Shown here piece by piece: positions 1 through 4,343 of a DNA stretch of 9,607 nucleotides (within the stretch, counting starts at the first letter, position 1; every line of letters begins with the position of its first letter). Under the pieces are notes generated by a model, which ran no database searches, was not told where the DNA came from, and worked only from the letters and a program-made list of their open reading frames with translations. This DNA is from Acidobacteriota bacterium (GTDB lineage: Bacteria > Acidobacteriota > Terriglobia > UBA7540), in contig JAKASH010000071.1 of the NCBI GenBank assembly GCA_021828225.1, positions 1-9,607 of the forward strand, read 5' to 3'. The position numbers and the translations under genes were made by a program.

Positions 1-1
1 G

Positions 2-139
2 CTACGCGAACCGCCTTACCGCTGCTTCCGTCAGGTGGCCGTAGATGCCATCGACGTCGACGGCAATCCCTGCCTGAACAAGGGCCCGCTGGACAGCCTC
101 GACGTCATCTCCCACCATGATCTGCAGATCGTTAAGCAT
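2..139 (-). CDS. Short peptidoglycan-binding-like (PG_binding_1) ORF, truncated
   Basis: A 45-codon ORF reads ATG (139-137) to TAG (4-2). Residues about 13-44 follow the PG_binding_1 pattern: VEAVQRALVQAG, then VDVDGIYGHLTEAAVRRF. These match the family's LQ-x-L...G, DG-x-(F/Y)-G and T-x-x-A-V-x-x-F positions. Members of this family bind peptidoglycan or act as targeting domains on wall hydrolases. The domain normally spans about 55-60 residues, and here the second half (a further G..DG..G..T segment) is missing because TAG follows RRFA. An AGGAG lies 9 nt before the ATG, and an in-frame TGA just upstream excludes a longer N-terminus. It may be a real mini-protein, or the front of a gene broken by a frameshift close to the window edge. 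Only one base of downstream sequence is visible, so this cannot be decided here. The domain resemblance is fairly clear; whether it is expressed is uncertain. Confidence 0.5.
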   Translation of the reverse strand: MLNDLQIMVGDDVEAVQRALVQAGIAVDVDGIYGHLTEAAVRRFA

Positions 140-498
140 GGTTCATGGCTCCTTTGCAAACTCGAATTTCATTGTGAAACAACCAACTATCCCACCGGAT
201 ACGCGAATTCAAGTTGTCATTGCGCTCCGCCACGTCCAATAATCCAAGAGCCGGGTGCAAATTGGATCCTTTGGCGGCGGCAGACGGACCTTTCACCTGT
301 ATTCGACAAGATTCCCACGTCACCATACTCCCCCAGATCGTATAGGTCAAATAAGTTCCCGCTGAGCCAGCGGTTTCGGAATTCAGGATGCGGATCGGCA
401 AAGCGAGGGCCAAGATTCTGGACCGCGCGCCGCCGCAGCCGGCGACTGGGAAATCGCCCCGATCCATCGGGGCGCCAGCCGCGGCACAAAATTATGGC
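140..498. other. Intergenic stretch without a convincing gene
   Basis: This stretch separates the leftward short ORF from the rightward membrane-protein operon. Several frames stay open by chance, but their translations show no family motif and have arginine- and proline-rich shadow composition. It must hold the start region of the leftward ORF and the upstream part of the rightward promoter. The only distinct structure is the 20-bp palindrome at 455-474. Confidence 0.5.
455..474. repeat. Perfect 9-bp inverted repeat, 2-nt centre
   Basis: CGCCCCGAT (455-463) and ATCGGGGCG (466-474) are exact reverse complements around CC. The central gap is too small for a normal RNA hairpin loop without opening inner pairs, so a protein-binding site is as likely as a stem-loop. 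It lies 25 bases upstream of the putative -35 element of the downstream operon. Function is not known. Confidence 0.45.
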
Positions 499-527
499 TT
501 GACGCAGAGTACTCTATTGTATAGAGT
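499..527 (+). promoter_or_regulatory. Putative sigma70-type promoter of the membrane protein / regulator operon
   Basis: TTGACG (499-504) is a good -35 match. A -10 candidate, TAGAGT (522-527), follows at 17-bp spacing; the overlapping ATAGAG (521-526) preceded by TG would be an extended -10 at 16 bp. Either one places the transcription start about 20-25 bases before the ribosome binding site of the gene at 555. The promoter core overlaps the 507-531 palindrome, so a repressor bound there would exclude RNA polymerase. This is inferred from sequence pattern only. Confidence 0.5.
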
Positions 528-531
528 ACTC
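507..531. promoter_or_regulatory. 25-bp palindromic operator candidate
   Basis: GAGTACTCTAT (507-517) and ATAGAGTACTC (521-531) are perfect 11-bp inverted repeats around TGT. The site fills the spacer and -10 zone of the putative promoter and lies 24 bases before the start codon at 555. Dyads containing TACT...AGTA are known targets of PadR-type and related winged-helix regulators. The second gene of this operon encodes a small winged-helix protein, so autoregulation by that protein is the simplest reading. The dyad itself is plain in the sequence; the identity of its binder is inferred. Confidence 0.65.
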
Positions 532-554
532 CACAACACTGAAAGGAGGCTGTT

Positions 555-1106
555 ATGTCCGTACCTAATCATCAAGCTGCCGAGTCGTTACACGAGATCG
601 AACACGCCGGGCGGCGGAGCGCCACCGCTTACGGCTATCAGAAAGCCTCGCCCCATCTCATCCTCTGGGGTGTGATCTGGATGGCCGGTTACTCCATGAG
701 TTACGCGCGACCGCAATGGTCCGCGCTATGGCCGGTCCTGGTGCTGCTTGGCCTTGCAGGGGACTTCGCGATCGGCCGGCGCGCGGGCGCGAGCGGTTCG
801 CGGACCTACGGCTGGCGCTTCGCCGCGAGCGCGCTGGCCCTGTTTCTCTTCTTCGTTGCGATGTTCGCGATCATGCCACCCAAGTCTGGCATGCAGGTCG
901 GCGCTTTCGTTCCCATTTTCGTTGCCCTTTGCTACACGATTGCTGGCATCTGGAAGAGCGGCGCGAGAATGGTTCTGCTCGGGCTGGCGCTCGGGGCGCT
1001 CACCATCGGAGGATATTTCTGGGTATCTCAATATTTCCTCCTATGGATGGCTGCAGTTGGCGGTGGCGCACTGATCCTGGGCGGCCTCTGGCTGAGGAGC
1101 ATCTGA
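555..1106 (+). CDS. Integral membrane protein of unknown function
   Basis: This 183-residue protein has a polar N-terminus (about 1-32) followed by some six hydrophobic segments at roughly 33-50, 57-75, 88-107, 116-134, 137-156 and 161-180. The basic patches GRRAGASGSR (74-83) and KSGAR (134-138) lie between helices. No catalytic motif or named family is recognisable to me. The ATG has a strong AGGAGG (544-549) five bases upstream, which fixes the start. Three bases separate its stop from a winged-helix regulator, so the two are almost certainly co-transcribed from the operator-bearing promoter upstream. Pairs of this kind, a small multi-pass membrane protein with a small winged-helix regulator, suggest a self-regulated membrane response unit. 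The stimulus and role cannot be read from the sequence. Codon use and GC content look ordinary. Confidence 0.85.
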   Translation: MSVPNHQAAESLHEIEHAGRRSATAYGYQKASPHLILWGVIWMAGYSMSYARPQWSALWPVLVLLGLAGDFAIGRRAGASGSRTYGWRFAASALALFLFFVAMFAIMPPKSGMQVGAFVPIFVALCYTIAGIWKSGARMVLLGLALGALTIGGYFWVSQYFLLWMAAVGGGALILGGLWLRSI

Positions 1107-1109
1107 GCC

Positions 1110-1406
1110 ATGGATCAGCCCGACCCCGCCATCCATCAGCCCGTTCGGCTCAAAATCATGGCCGCGCTGAGGGCGCTGCCTCCGCGCGAGCAACTGGAAT
1201 TCACGCGCCTGAAGGCCATCGTCGGCGCGACTGATGGCAATCTCGGCGCCCACATCGGCACACTCGAGGAATCCGGCTACGTAGAAGTCGAAAAGGACTT
1301 CGTGCGGAAGAAGCCGCGCACGCGGGTGCGCCTCACCAAGGCTGGCCGCCGGGCCTTCGAGGACTATGTCGCCTACCTGCGCGAAATTGTCGAACAAGCC
1401 GGGTAG
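1110..1406 (+). CDS. Winged-helix DNA-binding transcriptional regulator
   Basis: This 98-residue single-domain protein matches the small winged-helix regulators grouped as PF13601 (MarR/PadR-like fold). An N-terminal PAIHQPVRLKIMAAL helix (6-20) is followed by the region EFTRLKAIVGATDGNLGAHI (30-49), with recognition helix TDGNLGAHIGTLEESGYV (41-58). The wing is KDFVRKKPRTRVRLTKAGRRAF (62-83), and the KKPRT...LT..GR..F signature is typical of the family. It has no separate ligand domain, so ligand or partner sensing must occur at a dimer interface or through the membrane protein. The ATG begins three bases after the upstream stop, with GAGGAG (1094-1099) as its ribosome site inside that gene. 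It probably binds the palindrome at 507-531 and represses its own operon; this is inference. The family assignment is solid. Confidence 0.9.
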   Translation: MDQPDPAIHQPVRLKIMAALRALPPREQLEFTRLKAIVGATDGNLGAHIGTLEESGYVEVEKDFVRKKPRTRVRLTKAGRRAFEDYVAYLREIVEQAG

Positions 1407-1423
1407 CAACGGCATGTTTTCCA

Positions 1424-1455
1424 CGCCGTGGGTTCGCAGGCTAAACCCCACGGCG
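1424..1455. repeat. 9-bp inverted repeat downstream of the regulator gene
   Basis: CGCCGTGGG (1424-1432) pairs exactly with CCCACGGCG (1447-1455) across a 14-nt loop. It begins 18 bases after the regulator's stop codon. There is no T-run after it, so it is not a standard intrinsic terminator, though it could protect an mRNA end. It heads a series of four hairpins and may instead be part of an interspersed repeat. Confidence 0.5.
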
Positions 1456-1497
1456 CAATCCCGCTGCCATGGCTGCCCGCCCTGGGCTTTTCTGTAG

Positions 1498-1517
1498 CGG
1501 CGGTGTCCCCACCGCCG
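1498..1517. repeat. GC-rich hairpin (8-bp stem, 4-nt loop)
   Basis: CGGCGGTG (1498-1505) and CACCGCCG (1510-1517) pair perfectly around TCCC. A compact, very stable palindrome of this form, in a run of similar ones, is typical of REP-like or small interspersed repeats in GC-rich genomes. Membership of a named repeat family cannot be confirmed without a genome scan. Confidence 0.55.
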
Positions 1518-1528
1518 GATTCATGTCG

Positions 1529-1594
1529 GGTAGGGGAGGGCTCGGCCCTCCCGCTAGCTAAGAAAAACCCGGGAGCCCAAAGGACTCCCCTACC
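1529..1594. repeat. 66-bp nested inverted-repeat element
   Basis: The outer arms GGTAGGGGAG (1529-1538) and CTCCCCTACC (1585-1594) are perfect 10-bp complements. Inside them, GGGAGGGC (1534-1541) and GCCCTCCC (1545-1552) form a second hairpin around TCG that competes with the outer left arm. The element could therefore fold in two mutually exclusive ways, or act as a REP-like DNA repeat. It has terminal inverted repeats but no coding content, so a very small MITE-like element is another reading. No flanking target duplication is evident. Confidence 0.5.
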
Positions 1595-1619
1595 AAGCCA
1601 CCCTTTACGCCGGACAAAC

Positions 1620-1651
1620 CCACGGTCAACCACAAGGCCGCTTGACCGTGG
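1620..1651. repeat. 10-bp inverted repeat with 12-nt loop
   Basis: CCACGGTCAA (1620-1629) and TTGACCGTGG (1642-1651) are exact complements around a 12-nt loop. It is the last of the hairpin series and lies 25 bases beyond the previous element. There is no T-run on either side. Confidence 0.5.
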
Positions 1652-1751
1652 CTGCCCGCTGTGAAGGATGAAACGGGAAAGTTATGGGTGATGAGTTAGG
1701 GGTTGTGGGTGAGGAACGGCCAAAGACAGGCGGGGCAGGGAATTGCAGATT

Positions 1752-1775
1752 ATGAATTATGAAGGATGAATTATG
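1752..1775. repeat. Short AT-rich direct repeat
   Basis: ATGAATTATG occurs at 1752-1761 and again at 1766-1775, a 14-base period in an otherwise GC-rich region. TGAAGGATGAA between the copies (1760-1770) also occurs at 1662-1672. This looks like a small degenerate satellite formed by slippage. No function is evident. Confidence 0.45.
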
Positions 1776-1844
1776 GAACAGGCGGGTCGCGCAACTCAGG
1801 CGAAAACGAGGCGGCCTTTGGCTTGGGGGATGGGGGCGGTCGAG

Positions 1845-1946
1845 TTACCTGGCTGTTTCGATCCACTCTTCGATAACGACTTCGACGTTGGCAAGCCGGT
1901 AGCGCGCCTCCGGTTCTGAGGTCCGCGGTTCTTCTGGTGATGGCGC
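1845..1946 (-). pseudogene. Unidentified C-terminal coding relic
   Basis: Between an in-frame TGA (1949-1947) and TAA (1847-1845) the minus strand reads a 33-residue segment ending EARYRLANVEVVIEEWIETAR. The acidic, amphipathic, low-complexity-free composition looks like real protein, unlike the arginine- and proline-rich alternative frame over the same bases. No ATG or ribosome site precedes it, so if it was coding it is the remaining tail of a broken gene. I do not recognise the family. Confidence 0.3.
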
Positions 1947-2065
1947 TCACGGTGTTGCATCCTTTCGCCGCGTCGCGGCTTCGGCGCGTCTTTGTCATCG
2001 TGGCCGGATCAAAACAAGCGCCGCAGACCGCAGAAACGACGGTGTGCGCTACCCACTGACCCCCT

Positions 2066-2161
2066 TTCCTTCAGCGCCTTCTCGATTCCGGCTTCGGCCA
2101 GCGGCGCCATGACCGCGAAGCCGGCTGGCGACGGATGCACGCCGTCCGGGCTCAACTTGTG
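2066..2161 (-). pseudogene. SGNH/GDSL-type hydrolase C-terminal relic
   Basis: The minus strand reads HKLSPDGVHPSPAGFAVMAP followed by LAEAGIEKALKE. DGVHP matches block V of SGNH/GDSL esterases (D-x-x-H, which supplies the catalytic Asp and His), and the stretch after it (P-x-A-G-(Y/F)-x-x-M-A-P-L) is the usual C-terminal helix of that family. Blocks I to III (GDS, Gly and Asn motifs) are absent upstream: the frame there is only Gln/Pro/Gly-rich sequence back to an ATG at 2248. What remains is the last 30 or so residues of a normally about 200-residue or longer enzyme. An active protein is ruled out; this is a decayed gene tail. The family match is good from the motif, but the extent is uncertain. 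Confidence 0.55.
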
Positions 2162-2258
2162 CGGCTGGCGGCCGCGGCCGAGTGGATTGCCGCCTACCGG
2201 GAGGGCCTGCGGTTGCTGCCGCTGAGGACCTGAACCCACCTGCACCAAAACACAGCGG

Positions 2259-2472
2259 TTATCGACGGATTTTCAAGCCCCTTGATTGGGACTCCAGTAT
2301 GGAGTGCTCTGCTTTTTTGCGCCCATAAAACCTCGGCGGCCTACGGCAGAACGAAAAAATCGTCACCGCTCCGCCCAAGCCGCGCCTCGGGACAGTTGCC
2401 AGGAGGCGGATTCCGTCCTGACTCGCCACGAACCCCAGCGGCTCAACCGACCCGCAGCCTTATCGACGGATT
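2259..2472. repeat. 13-bp direct repeat pair 201 bp apart
   Basis: TTATCGACGGATT occurs exactly at 2259-2271 and again at 2460-2472. A chance exact 13-mer repeat at this distance is unlikely. The intervening 188 bases carry no clear terminal inverted repeats or ORF of note. It may mark a target-site duplication around a decayed insertion, an excision footprint, or paired binding sites. The copies lie just beyond the 3' end of the exopolysaccharide operon. Confidence 0.45.
2291..2318 (+). terminator. Weak terminator-like hairpin with T-run
   Basis: ACTCCA (2291-2296) pairs with TGGAGT (2300-2305) across GTA, and a run of six T follows at 2313-2318, seven bases after the stem. The stem is short and the T-run is displaced, so this is a weak intrinsic-terminator candidate on the plus strand. 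No intact forward gene lies directly upstream. Confidence 0.25.
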
Positions 2473-2501
2473 AGGGGCCCGCAACAGACCTCGACGATTC
2501 T

Positions 2502-3518
2502 TCATCTTTCGGTAAGCATTGCTTCCAGCGTTGATGCGACCTGTTCCTCTTGTCTGGCCGAAATATACCAGTCGATGGTGCGATGGAGACCATCCATAAA
2601 CATTACCTTGGGCTCCCATCCGAGCAGTTTCCTGGCCAGTGAGTTGTCGGCAACCCGATTGTAAGGGCCGGTCGGCATTTCCGGGTGCGGTTCGATCCGG
2701 GCATTGTGCCCCATGTAACGCAGGATTTCCTTTGCCGCATCGATCACCCGAATGCGCTCCATTGTGCCGAGATTCACAGCTGTTCCGTCATTGATCTTCT
2801 CAGCAGCAAGAATCGTGCCGCTGACGATATCGTCGACATAAGTCCAGTTTCGGATCTGCTCGCCCGTCCCCCAGACGACGAACGGATTCTGTTTTACGAA
2901 GGCGCGGGCCATCATAGCAATCACGGCATGGTTCTCGACTCCGCGCGGGCCATACACTGTGAAATAGCGGCAGGAAGCGGCTTTGATGCCATACTCCCGG
3001 TGGTAAGCACGAAGGGTCATTTCGGCCATCAGCTTGGCCCACCCATACATGTTGTCCGCATCATATGGAGGTCCCACCATCTCTTCGGTTAGATACAGGA
3101 TTTGCTTCGGATCGGTCTGAATGTGGTTGGGATAGACACAGCCCGACGAAGCATACACCACTTTGTCAACGTGCGCCTTGCAGCAGGCGCGAAAGAGAGT
3201 TCCGTCCAGCATAAGGTTTGCGGCGCATGCAGCCTGGTGCAGATCCACGTAACCACGCCCCCCGTGATCCGCAGCAAGATGAAACACAACGTTGATTCCT
3301 TCAACAGCATCTTCAGCGACGCCCGGCTCGCGGAGATCGTTCTCAATAAATTCGACTCGTTGATTCATAACGTGGTCGGCGATGTTCTCAAGCTTACCGC
3401 TGCTCAAGTCATCGACAACCCGAACACGGGCGCCCTTGGCCAATAAAGAATCAACCAAAGTCGAACCTATGAACGAAGCTCCGCCGGTTACCAAAACATT
3501 GCGATTTTTCCAGTTCAT
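2502..3518 (-). CDS. NAD-dependent sugar-nucleotide epimerase (extended SDR, GDP-mannose 3,5-epimerase-like)
   Basis: This 338-residue extended-SDR enzyme should interconvert a nucleotide-activated sugar in the cytoplasm. The N-terminal Rossmann motif TGGASFIGS lies at 11-19, the cofactor-binding acidic pair DD at 36-37, and HLAADHGG at 80-87. The catalytic region is SSGCVYP (124-130) with YGWAK (158-162) giving the Tyr-x-x-x-Lys pair; YGPRG follows at 189-193. The Cys (127) after SSG, together with AADHGG and the YGW-K motif, resembles plant and bacterial GDP-mannose 3,5-epimerases, in which that Cys is a catalytic acid/base. A UDP-sugar 4-epimerase or dehydratase remains possible. The length is normal. 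The ATG has AGGAGG (3525-3530) six bases away, and the gene follows the WecG-family gene by 18 bases as the last gene of the operon. It probably supplies a donor sugar for the glycosyltransferases upstream. Confidence 0.9.
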   Translation of the reverse strand: MNWKNRNVLVTGGASFIGSTLVDSLLAKGARVRVVDDLSSGKLENIADHVMNQRVEFIENDLREPGVAEDAVEGINVVFHLAADHGGRGYVDLHQAACAANLMLDGTLFRACCKAHVDKVVYASSGCVYPNHIQTDPKQILYLTEEMVGPPYDADNMYGWAKLMAEMTLRAYHREYGIKAASCRYFTVYGPRGVENHAVIAMMARAFVKQNPFVVWGTGEQIRNWTYVDDIVSGTILAAEKINDGTAVNLGTMERIRVIDAAKEILRYMGHNARIEPHPEMPTGPYNRVADNSLARKLLGWEPKVMFMDGLHRTIDWYISARQEEQVASTLEAMLTER

Positions 3519-3536
3519 ATACTGCCTCCTTTGTGA

Positions 3537-4331
3537 CTAGTTAAATTTTTTGAGTCTGAGAATTTCCAAATTGACGTTCCAAATAAACTGCGACCCGTAA
3601 ATGAGGTAGCGCCGCCAGAGCCTGCGCGGCTCCGAAACAAGCCGGAAGAGCCACTCCAGCCCGTGCTCGCGCATCCAAGCAGGAGCTTGCTTAACCCTTC
3701 CTGTGCAGAAATCAAACGCAGCGCCGACCCCAACCATCACCGGCACATTCAGTCGATTGTGAAAAGCCCACATCCACTTTTCCTGTTTGGGTGTGCTCAG
3801 CCCAACCCATAGCACGTCCGGTAAGGCTGACTGAATCATGCGGACAACTTCCTGTTCTTCTTCAGCCGTCAGATGGCGGAACGGTGGGGAATAGGTCCCC
3901 GCCACTTGAATCCCATGTTGTTGCCGTAGCTTAGTCGCCAGGAGTTCCGGGACATTCGGAGCTCCGCCATAGAAGAAGTGCCGGTAACGGTTTCCTGTTG
4001 CTTTGCAAAAGGTGTCCAGCAATTCGGGGCCGTAGACACGACGGGGCATCACGAACCCACGCCAACGTCCAACCCAGACAAGCGGCATTCCGTCAGGAAC
4101 AACAAGGCCGGCCTTACTGAGGATCGCCTTGAACTGCGGGTTGTCCTGGGCCTCCATCACGCCGTGCATTCCGGTGACAGCAACAAATTGCGTGCCGCTC
4201 CTTACCCGAATCCATTTCTCCATCACGGAAATGGCCTGAGGGATTTGGATTGCGTTTACACGCACACCCAGCACCCGAAAAGAAGGAATCTGATTTCCCG
4301 ACTCAGATACGCAAGATACAAGCGTGGCCAT
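3537..4331 (-). CDS. WecG/TagA/CpsF family glycosyltransferase
   Basis: This 264-residue member of the WecG/TagA/CpsF family (GT26) transfers an N-acetyl-aminosugar, or a related sugar, to a lipid-linked acceptor at the inner face of the membrane. Family landmarks appear in order: TGMHGVMEAQ (53-62), VVPDGMPLVW (77-86) with the conserved active-site Asp at 80, RVYGPELLD (98-106), FFYGGAP (119-125), GTYSPPFR (145-152), WVGLSTPKQEKWM (175-187), and GVGAAFDFCTGRVKQAP (201-217). The basic, aromatic C-terminal tail (WLFRLVSEPRRLWRRYL, 227-243) is the segment that in TagA helps membrane association. The family Asn of T-x-N is His56 here, a variant seen in many exopolysaccharide members. The ATG at 4331-4329 has AGGAG (4341-4345) nine bases upstream, overlapping the previous gene's stop, which implies translational coupling. 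Donor and acceptor cannot be named. Confidence 0.93.
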   Translation of the reverse strand: MATLVSCVSESGNQIPSFRVLGVRVNAIQIPQAISVMEKWIRVRSGTQFVAVTGMHGVMEAQDNPQFKAILSKAGLVVPDGMPLVWVGRWRGFVMPRRVYGPELLDTFCKATGNRYRHFFYGGAPNVPELLATKLRQQHGIQVAGTYSPPFRHLTAEEEQEVVRMIQSALPDVLWVGLSTPKQEKWMWAFHNRLNVPVMVGVGAAFDFCTGRVKQAPAWMREHGLEWLFRLVSEPRRLWRRYLIYGSQFIWNVNLEILRLKKFN

Positions 4332-4343
4332 TGGTGTTGGCTC

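Larger units (their letters stand above)
1407..2501. other. Long intergenic region, no intact gene
   Basis: Nearly 1.1 kb separates the forward regulator operon from the end of the leftward exopolysaccharide operon, which converges on it. It contains a cluster of GC-rich hairpins (1424-1651), AT-rich direct repeats (1752-1775), two minus-strand coding relics (1845-1946 and 2066-2161), a terminator-like hairpin (2291-2318) and a 13-bp direct repeat pair (2259 and 2460). Open frames here are short and lack family motifs outside the relics. It reads as decayed sequence invaded by small repeats. Confidence 0.7.

Noticed and set aside
35..502. 155-codon forward open frame at the left end
   Set aside because: Its first part is antisense to the peptidoglycan-binding-like ORF, its composition is Pro/Arg/Ser-rich without motifs, and it runs into the operator and promoter zone of a well-supported gene.
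716..1234. 172-codon forward open frame overlapping the membrane protein and regulator genes
   Set aside because: It is an Arg/Ala-rich shadow in another frame of two genes with good ribosome sites and recognisable protein character.
1041..1451. 136-codon minus-strand open frame over the regulator gene
   Set aside because: It is antisense to the clearly recognisable winged-helix gene and shows no family motif.
1771..1998. 75-codon minus-strand frame beginning MTKTRRSRD
   Set aside because: Arg/Pro-rich with no motif. A different frame over the same bases gives the more protein-like fragment ending EEWIETAR.
2135..2233. Forward frame ending AAAAEWIAAYREG..., loosely like the end of a winged-helix regulator
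   Set aside because: Much of it is codon-aligned antisense to the SGNH relic, which has the stronger and more specific motif; no upstream domain supports it.
2352..2359. T-run on the minus strand downstream of the epimerase gene, as an operon terminator
   Set aside because: No stem-loop with complementary arms precedes the T-run on that strand, so an intrinsic terminator is not supported.
2286..2474. 62-codon forward frame between the two 13-bp repeats
   Set aside because: It has no ribosome site, motif or protein-like composition, and it crosses the hairpin and T-run.
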